This document shows, one piece after another, positions 23,301-38,300 of a stretch of DNA of 64,000 nucleotides; position 1 is the stretch's first letter, and every line of letters starts with the position of its first letter. This stretch comes from Branchiostoma floridae. Lineage: Eukaryota; Chordata; Leptocardii; Amphioxiformes; Branchiostomatidae. Under the pieces are notes generated by a model. That model had not been told where the DNA came from. It did no database searches and saw nothing but the letters and a program-made list of their open reading frames with translations. The position numbers were made by a program, and so were the translations under genes. The stretch covers positions 14,231,307 to 14,295,306 of the forward strand of contig NC_049979.1 in the NCBI RefSeq assembly GCF_000003815.2, written 5' to 3'.

Positions 23301-26300
23301 TGGCTCGCCAGTTAATTGTATAGAATATTGCTCACCTTTGGCATTCTTGCACCAAAAACACCAAATAGGTGTAGATATCTGGCAAGTTAGAGTGCTAAAG
23401 GTTACAGGTAATTGAGTGAATCAGTTGTGTAAATATTACATTCCTGTGATACCTATGAACTTTGATATCTGCATTGCTGTTGATATTGGTAAAATTGCTG
23501 GCACACTGATAAGTGTGCAGTTACCCACCCTTTGTTCAAGAAGTGCTGTACAAAAGTTTTACCTGCACAGATCACCTATTACCAGTATGATGAATAATGT
23601 GATGGATAGATAGATAGTACATGAAAAAAGAGTGACTGATCCATCATTTCAGTGATGATAGAACAATGTAATTGAATCATTTTCCATGTCAATTATGTTG
23701 TAACCATATCCATTACTTTTCCATTACCTGTGAATTATTGGTGCACCAAACCAGACCTGTTTTGCGATCTATACTGGCGAAGATAAGCAGATGTGTTCTG
23801 GTAAATAATTAAAAAGGAAACATTTTTGGTGTCATAAAATCATCTTTACCTCTCTATAGATAATTAAGCCATATGCATTATGAATAGATTTATAACGAGA
23901 AAACAAGGTCCTCCAATAAAAGCATATTTATCATGATTTGGGCAACTCTGTGACCTTTACTGTTGACTTCAATCAAATACTCTAGGTATTTTTCACAGGT
24001 ATCATGATGTTTAACATCCAGCCTGATTGGCATGTGTGCAATTTCATGACTGTTACACCTGCTCTAAAACAAACATGAAGCCAGGTGGGACCTCAACTGT
24101 CATCTGTAATGTCACAATCATTCCAATCTGTACCCAACCTGAACAGTGTCAACATATCAGTAAATTATTAAAGTTATTAGTGATAAGGGATCGAGACCTC
24201 TGAAACAACGCAGCTGTTTGTTCCCAAGGTAGGACTGAGGAAAGATATACAGACATGTACAGCACATACTAATGTAGATAAACCAGCATGTCCATATATA
24301 TAGGGTAAGAATAATAGAAAGCTAAAAGTTACGGTTATACAGAAATAAGGCCCATTTAGCAATACAAGGTTGTGTAAAAGGTTTGTATCTAAAATTAACT
24401 TTAAGCAGTGCAGGAGAAGGTAATAGTGCAGTCTTAAATATACCAGTAATTCTCTATTATCTATACAGGCTTTTCATTTGACATCATCTGTGCCATGTTG
24501 GATTACAGCGTACATCCGTAAACCACACAAAGATGCTACTGCTTAAACCAATGGTCGTCGGAGGATTCAAATTATAATTAGTATGATGTCAATGAAAACC
24601 CTGTATGCTCAGTCATGTATTATGATATGATTTAACAGTTCTGACAGTAATAGCTGACAAAGGTAGTGTGACAGGTCAGTTGTTTGAATATCATTCATTT
24701 TAAATGAGTACTTATTTATCTCCATTAGGTAAACCATTCTGGCACAGGAGGCTGATTTATGACCATGGTCCCCCAAATCAATATGTTATCTGTCTTAAGT
24801 AGTGCCCTGTTAATCCCTGGGGCAGCCTCCCTGGCCTCTGGCATTTATGTGGCAGTAAGTGCAGGTCATCAGGATGTATTCATCTAACCGTCCAATTTTC
24901 TCTCCACTTGCCTTGATGAATGCTAATAAATGATATATTAGAAATCTTTCTTATGGACAGTAGTCCTGATGTTAGTATGAGATTTTGTTTAGATCTCCGG
25001 TATCTGATCTACTTCAAGACTGTTTCACCAAATTAAGGAATGCTAACAACTGTTTTTGTGAAAGAGGGCAGTGAATAAAGGGATGAATGAGAACATTTCA
25101 AAAGAGGTAAGGTTTAAGGCATTCTGGAGTGAAAAGACACAATGAAACAGATACTCAGTTTCTTCTGGTCTGTCTGTCTAAAGAAAAATACACTAAATCT
25201 CTCTTCTCTTTAATGCGTGATAGGATATTACATTCATCAATGAAAAAATGCTCGTTCTTTATAGAATTATCACCATAAGGAGTGAGTGATGATTATGTTG
25301 AATATAACTGCCATTAGAAGAAAGAAATATGGGTAGCCACCAGGTTTTTAGTAAAGGCTCATGTATTGTTAAACCTATGGCTAATCTCTTGGGAAGGTCT
25401 GATTGTTACCTGTGTGGTCTTTTGGGTGTTGTGACTGTAAACTGATGAGATTTTCAGGACAGGCTTAACAAATAAAAATTCTTAACATTAATTAGTTAAA
25501 CTAATTTTTGTCCACTGAAAAAGACAACGGAGTTGCATATTTTCTTGAAACATTATATGATCTCTTTCAAAATTTCCAATGAATTGCTAAGGGTGTAAAA
25601 GGGTGCCATTTCCCTAATACTATTCCTCACTCACTGTCCTAGGTATTAGTTGCTGGGGGACATCGCTTTCCACCTACAACCTGAAAAATGTCAGAATTCA
25701 AAAACATGATACAATTTTTTACCTGCTATCTAGAAGTGGGGTGGGGCAAGAAGGCTAGTAACCTTCTTGATCTGAGTAATTTTGGAAGATGGGATCCTTT
25801 GATTGAATTTTAACTTTATGTAGCCCAAAGCTGTCACAGCACAGGAACTGTATATGACATGAGTTGATAAGTCTGGCTTTGTATAGTCCTTTCTCATTTC
25901 ATAGCAGCCAGGAGTGACAGGTGTTTCCTTACTGAGGTCACCTNNNNNNNNNNNNNNNNNNNNNNNNNNNNNNNNNNNNNNNNNNNNNNNNNNNNNNNNN
26001 NNNNNNNNNNNNNNNNNNNNNNNNNNNNNNNNNNNNNNNNNNNNNNNNNNNNNNNNNNNNNNNNNNNNNNNNNNNNNNNNNNNNNNNNNNNNNNNNNNNN
26101 NNNNNNNNNNNNNNNNNNNNNNNNNNNNNNNNNNNNNNNNNNNNNNNNNNNNNNNNNNNNNNNNNNNNNNNNNNNNNNNNNNNNNNNNNNNNNNNNNNNN
26201 NNNNNNNNNNNNNNNNNNNNNNNNNNNNNNNNNNNNNNNNNNNNNNNNNNNNNNNNNNNNNNNGTGGTATTACAGATTACTACTAGTATCATCAAGGAGG

Positions 26301-29300
26301 TTGAAAGAGGGAATCAACCTCCTTGGTATCATGAAGGATGTAGCCACTGGTGGCGGGGCATTGCGCTGGAACAGGCAGTCTCTGATGACAAAAATACGTT
26401 TCCATTACTGACTGCATGTATATTTACGGAGAAAAAATGCCCTTTCAAATAGAAAAAAACATGCTGCAGGCTTATTAGCATATGATCCAGTCCCGTCGCC
26501 GGCGACGATTTTTCTTTAGACATGTGAGGAATAGTCGCGGACCCCCTGCTGAAGGGTCGCGCGACTGGGTCCGAGGTGGTCGCACGATGATTCCATAAAA
26601 GCCCTCGCACGACTATTTTGATTCTCTTTAGACAGCCTAAAAATATCGTCGCCGGCAACGTTGTCGACAACAACAGTCGCACGACTATGAAAGTGTTGTC
26701 TGTCTGAACCCGTCAGATGTAAGGTGACACAGGCGTGAAATTGTGGTTCATAGCAGCACAGGGATAGTGCCAGCTGGTTTGTGCATGTCTTAACCTCTAC
26801 CAAGGTGGTTATTATTTTAGCAGCATTGGTTTGTTTCTTAACTTCTTGATCAAATGACAATAGTCATCATTGAACTTTTGGGATGAAACATTTATGTTTT
26901 AATGACAAAAGCATCTGAAAAGACACACTAGAGCAAATGCTATCATTATACATTTGGAACTGTCCTATGAAATAGGTTGCCTGCTTGGAATTTCAGATAT
27001 TCACACTGAATTATACCTCAATTACTTATTATTCAGTGGGTGAATAATGACAAGTGGATTACTGAGTCCAAGGCACTTTCCTGGAGAACCTTTGTTGTTT
27101 CACTGTTTCTGATGTAATGTAAGGTGCCAAAAGAATATTTAAGATCGCAGGTTTGTATTAGTAGGCAAGGCATGAGGCGCTGCGTGAGGCATGGTGCCAC
27201 GACCGTGCTATAACATAATAGGTGTTGTTTGTAGCAGAATTGGTCCCTGCTGCGACATGCATTACCCGCAGCAGCTCTTCCGTGACCCAGCTTAAACCAC
27301 TGTTCTTGTTCTCTTGTTTTTCGTATAAACAGTCATACAAAACATGTTGTGGGGACTAAGCTTGTTAAAACACTTAGTAATAGTTGCAAGTAACAATGAG
27401 CAGATGAAGGGATGTCATTCCGTGTTTGTTTACAATGATAGACAACCTTCCAAACTTACTTACGAAGAGTAGCCTGATGAGAGGCCTGACATTTCTTCTT
27501 TCTTCTTTATTTCAGGTATAAAAAAAAAAAAAACTAGGTACACAAAAGACCACGCATACATACAAATGTACATATACATTAAAAACATCTATCTGTACAT
27601 TTAATTCCAGTAATGTTATTAAGGAAACCGACTGAAAAGATTACGAATTTAAGTAACCAATTCTTCTGTACTTGGTGCCTTTGCATCAGTCAGTAGGAAA
27701 TGTCCCTTTGTTAAATGCTATCAGCAAAAGTTGTTATCTTGGTCTGTTTAGGGAACGCTAAATTCTTTTCCCAACTGAGTCAACAGAAAAAGCTGCTATG
27801 TATATACTGGTGTGCCAGATTTCAGTGAGTAGAACTTCTGAAGACTAAAACGTTCTTAACCCTGGTGGCAGATATACATGTACGCTGCAAGGTTACACTG
27901 AAAGGCCTGACATTTTCTCAGCAACTCTGAGTGAACTCTGGTAATCCTGTTCTGTGGTGGAAGTGATGGATTGTGCATGAGGTTAAGGTATACTATACAT
28001 TATGACCACTTGTCAACTCCTCCTTTTCTCTGAATAGTTTAATTGGTCACATTAGAGGGGGACTAAATTAGAATGCCTCCTGGTACTACCAGTAAGGACA
28101 TTAACGCTTTGTGCTGTTTGCTATTGTAGTTTGTTAGCTGTGCAGGTGTGCAGGTTTTATAGTAACGCTCATGGAATTCCTCTTGTATAGGTAAGCAAAT
28201 TAGCAGCCGGCTATAAATAGTTAACACATCTCTACAGTAGCACATTAAGTGCAGCAGGATAAGCTCTCTGTAAAGCTTATTGGCCTTACTGTACTGCTTA
28301 GAATCAACTGCTGATTCAATTTCATCATACTGTCAAGGCACATGTGAGTTGTAGGTATACCCTACCTCAGATTTTGTGTGAAAGTGGTTTCTTGGAAGAT
28401 GCACTTAGATTCAATGTACATGTATCTTGTGATTGGTTTGAGTCTGCCTGGGTGCCATAATCAGCAGCTCCAGGTGTGAGGAATGCTGCATATCTCTGTG
28501 TGTTGTTCTCCAGCGACTTTTCGATTAATGACCGGAGCATAATTAATCTGGCTGTGGTAGTTACGTGTAGTTACCAGCTCAGTTGTATCCATGCAACACA
28601 GCCAATCATTTTACCTACTTTGTGGCTGAGCCCAGATTCATAGATCTACTTCTGTCTTTTGTTAACTGTCTGCACTAGGCTGGTAAAATTGCCACATTTT
28701 GGTATTACTATATTGTCTTTTTGTTGGAACAATTTTGAAGACTCTTACTCATGTAGTGTTGAGCTGCTTTGCAAAAATCCATGTGGTCTGCATTGCTTTT
28801 GACTTGATATGAGGCGGCGAGGTCTTCTTATCAATTATCATGAAGTTAAACAGTTGACTGGTCAGTGGGAGACAAAATGTTGCCAAGTTCTCACACATCA
28901 ATCAAAGTCAAGTATCATAAAGAAATTCGTAATTGGTATCATTTTTATTTTGATATGTAGCATGGAAAGTTCCGGTGTCAATAGCCTTCGCCAAGAGTGG
29001 TTCTAGACCTTGACTGGTCTTGTGGGAAAAATAGCCATAACAATAATGATATCTCACCCGAGAAATCAGCCATGACCTGCCTTTGTAGGCAAAAAACTGT
29101 TCTGGTAGTTTGTCAGCAAAATAGTTTCTTGTGTCTGAGAAACAGCATTCTTTGGTCATCTCCAGTGTGATCTAAACCCTTTGTGCCTGAGGTAAGGGTG
29201 ACAGATGGTCCTGAAAGAGAAAAGGTACACTTCTGGATATGAGAATGGAAATCACCTGATTGTCCTGCTGTGAAAGGTTTCCAAGGTAAGTCTAGCCATG

Positions 29301-32300
29301 AAATCATGTGTTAGTTTGGAAGGACTGAACCATGGAGAAAGCTGTAGGTCAAGAGAGGGTGACTTTTCTTGATCTTTTTTCCACATTGCCTCCTTACAAT
29401 CCTTTCATGTCCATACACTAACTCCTTGAATCTATGGAAACTAATTAGTTAGCCATTAAGGGATGGTTTATCCAGTGCATATTTGCCTTTTTACACTGTT
29501 TACTTATTAGTACTCTGTAGTCATTACAGTACCTTAATTCATACTATAGGATGGTCTCGTGGAAGAATTGCCCTAGAGTATGATGGCTCCTTATGTCAAG
29601 TATTATGATTTAAGTGTCATGTGTGCACCGCATGTATCAAAGCATTCAACATTTTTTTCAACTCTTTTTTCTTGTGCATGTGTAGAATACAAATTTGTAG
29701 CTTATTTTGATTCAATACAATAGTTACTATACCTGGATTGTTGTGTATAGATATCATCATAGTTAATGGTATGTATGGGATGTACATGTGTAGATTGTCA
29801 TTTTGTCCATTTGAGAGGCATTCCGGTGTGACGACTGATAAAGATGTGCTTCTGCTTGGAAGCCTCTTCTGCTTGGAAGGTTCCCTCCTAACCACTAAGT
29901 ACTTTAATCTATTGAACCACCTGTTGCAGTGTAAAATTGCAGAGTAAGTAGGTTTTATGTTATAAAGGTAGTAAAATGACAAAAGATTCCCATGTAGGCC
30001 CCTGGAATACTGAGGTGTATTGTGAAGCAGAAGTGACCCAGACAACAGAGGAGAATTTAACCTGGGAGACCACTTTTCTTGGCATTATTAATATACATTC
30101 ACCTGGTCCGGAAGCATCCAGGGGTAGATCCCCCACCAATGTATTGTTTAGTCAGAAAGAAATTGCTAAAAATAGCATTTCCTTGCAGCAGCACTATCCT
30201 TTAAATACTGATAAATTTTGGTGTACAAGTTACTGCAATGCCTAATCTCACTTGAAGTAATCTCCTTACTCAAGCCATTCTGACATCAAAAGAAAAGAAG
30301 TCTTAACAAGGTAACTCATAAGTGACAGGCTCCTATCCTGGCATCTGTAAAAAGGTTTACATTCCGTCACAATTCTGCATTTTTAAAGCTGATAGGGTAT
30401 TGTGTGATCAACAGCCCTAGGATAATCCTGTCATAGAGGTGAGCACATGTGAATGGGGCGGGACTCTGTGGGGGATGGTAAGGAGAGATGGGGTGGGGGC
30501 ACAGAGAACAAACATATAAGAAAGGATAGAGCCCTCCCCCAAACAGGATCAACCTCCTTCCTACTTACTCTGCCACGTGAGCATGTCACCCAAGCAGATA
30601 TGTTGGAGACAATGTCTCAACTCAGCCTCAAGTTACCAGCAGTTCTTTACAGTCACATTGTGCAGTTACATTGAATATGGCCTTCTGTCATGGAGCATTG
30701 GAGATAAATACAAACCAGTGGTTGATACTGTACAGACCTGGTTTTCCCCAACGAAACAACTGTTGCATTGTGTAGATTTCATAAGAACTTGAAAAAAACA
30801 CCCAGAGAGAGAAATACTCTGCCAAGCCCTCTAGTTTTCTCTTTGAAAAGAAGTTGCAGCTATGTCTTATGACAGGTGAATGGTGTACATGTTTTACAAA
30901 TATTTGTGGATGAGATAAAAGAATCATACAAATGTTTCTGTCGTAAACAAGCAGAAACTTGTGACAGTAAAATCACCTGGAAAATTTATTATAGTATACC
31001 TTCATTTTGTCAAACATACTGCCTAGTACTAGTAGTACCTACTTGCAAGGGACAAACTGGCAACAGGTAGATGATCACCTGAAGTGGACAATTAGTATAG
31101 TAAAAAGAAACACAAGTATTGTAGTGCACTATATTTTTTTACAGATTTGAGAATAATCTACAGCATCAAACAAAACATCTGTTTTCAGTTGACAAGTCCA
31201 AATCAAACATTTCCAAATTGTATGATTAACACAACTACTGCATAGGTTACACTTACTATATTTTCATTGCTATGAAAGAAAAGCATGGACATTTAAGTTG
31301 GTCATCATATTTCCATAGTCATCATAATGTGCAGCCTAACTGAGAGATTGGAAGTGTGCTGGTAGGACTTCTATACCTGCTGACCAAGCTCTCTCAGTAG
31401 GAGTCAGTCACCCCTGGACCATGGGTCACCACAGGTCAAAACAACATACAGTGGTTCTGATTAGAGGTCTCAAAAGCCAAAAAGTGGCACTGGTACCAAT
31501 GGGGCTGTGGTGCTGAAGGGCCTGTGCTGATGCTCTAACCAAAACTTTCTGGTAAAGGTATGATCTGTTCATTTTGATCTGAATGAATTCTTCATATCAA
31601 GGATATAACATACGGGGTATTGCATATACATGTAATGGGGCCATATGAAATAACATTCAAATTTGAAGAAAAGAGAATCTTTTGAAAGTGGATGTGTAAT
31701 CATTGCCTATCCCTTTTCCTATTAGCCTTGGCCTATCACTGTGGTTGTTTTTTGTATAATGAAAGGACACAGTGATGCAAACGTGTCTCTCCATTGATAG
31801 TGATTTAAATTTGCAATACGAATGGCAAAGTGTCCTATATAGGCTGTTGCGATACTGTCGGAATCTACTTTTAGTGTTGTTGGCAGATCAATTGCTTATG
31901 AGTTATTGTCATTTACTGAAAGAAAGATAGAACACTGTGCAGGCTTTAACAAACATACCCACAGTTGTTTTTGATCTTACTGAAGTTATATAAGAAAGGA
32001 ATACTGACTACATGACTAATTGCTAGTTTTGTTTGCTGTGACTGTTGCCAAATATTTGGCCATGTGAGCCAGACTGACTCCTAAATGCCCAGGATGTCTA
32101 ATAAGTTAGAAGTGGCAGAGTAAGTATTGTTTGCAATGTTCTTAACTCTAGGAGGTACCACATCAACTGGGCATTAAAATGCTCCCTTGTTCAGTCAGAG
32201 GTTTTCAATTTGTCAGGCAGTAGACGACTTCTATATAATGTTTGTTATCAGCAAATTATGGTCTGTTTATCATGATTGTTATTGTCAGTTGCTCCACTCA

Positions 32301-35300
32301 CATGACATTTATTGCATAATGTTGACAGGGAACCTACGTCAGCAGTTTGAAACAGATTAGAATGGTATATTGTTTGCTTACATGTATCTAGTTCTCATTA
32401 GGTAATATGTTTGGTGGCTGTACTTATTTCAAGTTTTGCAAAACATGAATTTGCATCATTTTAATGAGGAACTCTCACAGCCTCATTTTTATATGAAACC
32501 TTAATGAACATGCTGAGGGCATATTCTAACATGGTATTCCACAACTTGCTGCCTTTTGCATCAAATAAGAAAAAGTGGAATAGAATAAATCAGATAGAGT
32601 AGATTATAAGAAGTCACACAGGGAAGAAGAGAATTGAGCAGAATAAGTACTAAATGTGATGTTGCCACTCAAATTAACAAATTCAAGGTACAAAATGTAG
32701 TCATGATTAAACTTCAGGCAGACGCAGGGGTGGAAAGTCGTAAAGTATCCTGATAGAAAAGCCAGCGATTGAGAAAATGTTATAAAGTATCCACCAACAT
32801 CTGCTTGGAGATCTATCCTGCTATCCTTTGCACCAGAGCTAGTATACTGTACCTTTTATCAATCCATTTGGGAATTATGACTTTAGACAGCCCATACAAT
32901 ACTGTCTATCCAGCCTGACAGCTCCTTTGTCCTGCTATGTTAAGGGAACATTTAGCAAGCTTAAAAAAAGCTCCATCTTGCCAGACTGCAGTCCTGGGGG
33001 ATTTTCCTACATAGGGGTGTTGTTAAAGCCATGAGATAAAAATCATGCAAGCTATACATTTAGCACTAAATCATATCTAAAGAAATAGGTTAAGTGGTGG
33101 GAAAGATAGTCTTGTCAGATCGTCAAGATAAAGAGTTGGAGGGACTTTTTAGAGAACATATGATGCTGTATGAGTGCTGTTTAACATCACAGGGCAGCTA
33201 TGTATTCAGAGCAGATATGTATGAAAGTCATCTAAGATATTCAATGTAACATTAGATATTATGCTGAAACTTTGAATTCCATAGTTAACCACCACAATTG
33301 TATTACCTGTAAATTCAAAAGATTGTGGATGTGTTTTGTGGAGGCACAGGCCTTTCAAACATTCTCCAAACTTCAACTGGAACTCTGACACCTGTTAGGA
33401 AACTGTGTGTAACATCTTGTGGTAAGGGAAACACACATAACCATGCCAGGAATGTTGAGCCTTTCTGTCCAGCACCACTCTCTGATTTCACAGATAAGCT
33501 ATCATCACCAAGCCTTGTGCTTCCAGATAATGGACCACATGAAGGAAAGGGGGTCAGGCATTAAGAGGTGGGGAACACTCTTACACCATTCAGGTCCACT
33601 GGATCAGTCTGGGGCCATTCTTGACCATAATGGCTAAAATCCATCACTGTGTACACTGGTCCACAATGTAGCATTCACCGGCTTACTGCACTAAAGTAAC
33701 TCTTTTCTCCATGGTCTGTCACCTTTGCAACAAACCTGGAACCACACCAGTTCAATGAATTCCTTCTGCAAACAACTGTTCTAAGTTTAGAGCTTGGTGT
33801 ATGTTATATGACTAATTTTAGAAGTGAGAAGATGTTTAACCACTTCTCACTATAATAATGTAAGTTTTTTTTCCTCACAATGGTTGTCAAGAAAAGCAAA
33901 TTCTGATGTCATTTTTGTGTGTATCATACGAATAGATACATCATACTTTTTAATGAGAGGGGCTTATTCTATCTAGTTAGTTCCGTTTGTTACGAATTTC
34001 ATTTGTATGATTTACAGCATGGTCCGTTTAAAAAAAATTTAGAAACAAACAAAAATTGATGCATGCTTGGATGTCATCCATATAATGAAGTCAACATGGC
34101 CTTATGTTTGGATAACATGTAAATCTTTTCCATTTGTCTATGACATCTGATGAGCAGTTTTATGGTTTCCTCTGTACATGGCCCCCCTCCCTGCAAGGAG
34201 GGACCTCCTAATCACTAGTTAATGAGGCACAGTCAATTGGTCAGGCCTTGTTGGCTCCCTGCCACTCCACAGTTCATTATCCTGCCATCAGCAGCCACTT
34301 GTGACAGGAGTGCAGATAGGAACCAGGGGTCAAGTGGGGACTGGGCTTTGTGAAGTGTCATTAACCTATCCTGCTAAAAGGGTGGACAGGGAATTTGTTG
34401 CTACTTATTGAGTATATTGTAGACCTACCTGTATGCAGCATTAGGTTCATGGGGGGGTCTAACATATGTGAAATACATGTAGGTTATTCTTAGCCTGGTT
34501 TCCATCTGATTTACTACCTCCTCTAGCTCCTACTAACTCCTATACTTGCTCCCTCAATTTTTTTTATTCAATCAGATGGTACCCAGGCTCGGCTATGTTA
34601 TTCACTGTGCTTGCTTGCTTGTTGAATAGGCCTTAGCCTGATCAAGGAGCTTTCATCAATGATGAAACCCTTTTGGCCTGAGCCATATCTGGTGATAGAC
34701 CAACTTTATTCTGAGGCACTTTGAGTTTGAGATTGATTAATTTTAGTCTCTCAGAGAGATTCGAAAAAAAGTTGACCTATCAGTACTAGATATGGCTCTC
34801 GTCTTTTTTTGACCATGTCGGTCAGTTCTTTCACTGGGTTGTGAACTGATCTATAGCCAACTTTTCTTCACATGTCAATGCACCAGGAGTAATACTGAAA
34901 CAGGACCCGGGGGCATGAGAAAGTTTGTTTTATGTACTCCCCTGCTAGTTGTTCTTTCCTGGGAGTAACAAAGGCTCAGGGAGGAAAGATCAGGCCTCAT
35001 TCAAGTTGCATTGTTAGAGGAGAATAGAGGACAAAATATGCTTAATCCCCTTAGTGTTGTGCAAAAACACCTGTGCTGATTTGCATAAGTTCATGTTACT
35101 GTAATCCCTGAGTTTGTATGCTGTCAAGGTGAAACATAATGGCACTAAGCTCCATGTGTTTCTTGGCTACCCAAATGTTGTCTTAAGTTTGATTCCAACT
35201 CCTGAAAGCTCAAGCTACAAACCAGGTGGCCTAAACCTACAGGCAAATGAAGTATTAACAAGTGGCCTAAACCTACAGGCAAATGAAGTATTAACAGGTG

Positions 35301-38300
35301 GCCTAAACCTACAGGCAAATGAAGTAATAGTCTTAACCACCTACATATAAGATATTATGAAACCATTGTAACAGAAAAAGTTGGGTCAGCAAATTTAAAG
35401 TTTACTAGGCAATCCAATGGCCATGACATTGACATGACAGGATTTGCAACACAGTTTTACATACGAGCGACATTGTCTAATCACATTGTTTCTTTTAGAG
35501 TCCTTTTCATATGGAAAATAAGTAATCATTTAATTTCCTACTGTACTCAAGCATCATATATAAAACTGCAAGCTAAGTAAATTTTGCCAAAACAGAGTGG
35601 ACAGATCATCAACAACCATTACTTCTATTGGTACCTTTACCTCAACAGATGATTTAACATTCCATTTCAATTTTTGTTTTACAGTTCTCTTGACCTGGCC
35701 TGCTTTTCTGTATGGCTGGAATGTACCCCTACAAAAACATAATTCTGTATTCATAGTAGTGCTCCTTTTCCCTTCCTACAGCCAGTGAAAAGGTCCCCAA
35801 CATTCAGACACGGCCGATCATCCGGGCACAGAAGACAGAGAACCTGCAGAAGTGCCTGTACTACCTGGAAGGGAGAGGGGTGCCCATTCAAGACATCACT
35901 GCAAAGGGTAGGTACCACATGGTTATCTGACACACAACCCCCCTTTTGTGTATCAGCTCCACAGGTAACTGTGTTGCCCATGGCAATCTTGAAAAAGTGC
36001 TGAAAAAATCAGAGCAGTGAGTGTAAGGAGCCCCAGTAGTAATTAGAGAGTACCCAGGCTAATTCAAAGCTGCCAGGCAAGTCTTGAATCATACCTTTGA
36101 TTTATTGATATTTGATTATCTTGTGAAAGGGGCTAGTCCATCTGATTCAGTTAAAATTACAAAATGTACGTGTAAATGATAGCAAAGCCCTTTGAAATTT
36201 TGTTGTTGTATACATTGTCCTGACTGCTTACTTGAATCTCATAGCAGGGAAAAAGATAAAGTAGAGAATCACCCACTTAATAACTGCAGAAACTGTGAGA
36301 TAATCATGGTCCTCCTATTGAAACAGACCAGATCAATGTACCATTGCACCTGGTGATATATTGATACACGTATGAAACCATCACCATGGTTTTCTGCATT
36401 CCTTTGTTTTGTTACAGTTTAACTGATACCAATCTGCTGGTCATTTATCCTGATTGATCATGACCAGCCTGTATCTGGGCTTGTGTCTGTGAAAATACCA
36501 GACAAAGCAATTTGTTTGTTGTAAGTTACATTCCTGCTATGCCCTATCCATGACCCCTGGAACTTGGTTTTCTACAATAAGATGTAGAAGTGCAATAGTG
36601 AGTCACTGTGCAATAGTGAGTCACTGCAAATCAAACTTTCCATTTCAAGATACATGTGAGTGTCGTTAAATGCTACAGGGGTAATAGCTGGCCAGTGTGT
36701 AGTTATTCCACAGACTAGGATTCAGTGACCCAGCTGTTTTATACAGAGATTATATTTATACATGGTTGTAACATTACAGTGCAACCGGCCTTAAAGAGGC
36801 CTGCTTCAGGACAAGAACAGTGTTGGCTCATGTACCAAAGAGTAAATGTCAACACTCAAACAACAATGGTATGAATGAAACACCTGAACCCTGACTCGTC
36901 TCTCAGCTAGCCCACAGTGATCCAGGTTTTCTGAAGGATTTGGTGCACACAAAAGGCAGCTGCTTATCAGTGGTTTTGCTTCAGACCTGGGTCTGTGCCC
37001 ATGTTAGACCAGCTGGTTCTTCTGTCAGTGGCACCAGTTACACTACAAAATATACATTCAAATATTTATGCTATCTTTTAGTGACACCTTTTCAATATAT
37101 GCAAGTTACAGTTTATTTGTGGAAACAGGCTACCTCAAATTACTTAAGAATCTACTTTGTAGTGGGGATATAACATCTTTGTATAAGATTAATGCCTGGT
37201 GATGGTCATTGGCATTGTCACTGCATGATGACACAAACTACTAAAAAACAAAAACTTAAATCTCTAGAGTGTACATAACACTATTCTTATATTGTATAAC
37301 ACTATTCTTATATTGTATATTGTTCTTTTGAAACAGATCTTGCTGAGGGAAACCTAAAGGCAACATTGACTATTGTCTCTAGGCTAAAGGAAATTTTTGA
37401 GGTACTGGTATGTTTTGATACACTTTTCATATATTTTGTAAGGCTTTCTGCCATTTCTATCCAATCGATATACCACTGAGTATAACCTACAAGAGTGTCT
37501 TGTATTCAATGTTCTTTTCTGTTTTCATTCACAGTTTACAAGTCATACTGTGAAGCATCAGTTGACATTGTGCATATTGCCATGTAGGTTAGTCAATATT
37601 TCCTTAGGGTCTTCAAGGTGTGATACGAACATTGACAGTTCACTTTATTCTTACAACCGTACAGAGTGCACAGGTGCAGGGGACATCAGAGCAAGGAGCG
37701 GACAGAGAGCAGGCAGAGCCACGCCCTCACTCAGCACCATCCTCTGGTACAGAGAGGTTAGGGAACGGAGACGGGGAGGCAGACACAAGTCTTGTATGAC
37801 ATACCAACTTCAAATTTCTGTGGATAGAAGTTAGAATAGCCAAACATAACCCTTTTTGAGGCTGTGCTGTTGGTGATGTTGTATTTTCTAATTTTGCTTG
37901 CTGCTACTAAACATAAGACAGAACAAGCACCTGCTTCCTTTGATGTATTTGAAGCGCCCTCTAGTGACAGATTTATGTATTACAGTTTTTACTTTTGTCA
38001 ATGATACTCAAAGGTGCATGTACAATGTTGTAGGAGCACTGATGTAGGAGGAAGAAATTCTTGGTTTGTTTTCTGCATGAAAGTAAGTACAATCCATGAT
38101 TTGTTCAGTCATCCCATTCTGTTTTCCAGTCAGAGAGTTTGGAGGCGGAGTCAGGCAGGCTGTACCCAGGTGATGGTGAGTGTAATGCTCTTTATCCAGT
38201 TGTACTATGCAGGTGTAAACTACAGTATGTGTATGCAGACGTACCTCCTATGGCATCCATTGCTTCGTAACTTTTACTCAACACCTTCATATTAGAGTTT

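Larger units (their letters stand above)
22624..35781 (+). other. 13.2-kb intron inside the CH domain coding region
   Basis: No exon with a recognisable protein motif was found on either strand. The donor is CTCA/GTAAGT and the acceptor CTACAG/CC, and the codon split across them restores the CH domain reading. It contains a gap (25944-26263), a GC-rich foldback (26495-26690), two other foldbacks (34491-34595, 34681-34797) and a 36-bp minisatellite (35225-35332). Large introns near the 5' end often hold enhancers, but nothing specific can be pointed to. Confidence 0.7.

Noticed and set aside
35225..35332. CRISPR-like array (regular 36-bp period)
   Set aside because: There are no spacers: the units abut directly, with three copies in an animal intron. 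It is a minisatellite.
37665..37756. Shorter version of a CH-SAM exon ending at a GTTAGG donor
   Set aside because: It would leave phase 2 and shift the next exon out of its acidic reading SESLEAESGRLYPGD. The donor at 37793/37794 (CTT/GTATGA) keeps all phases.
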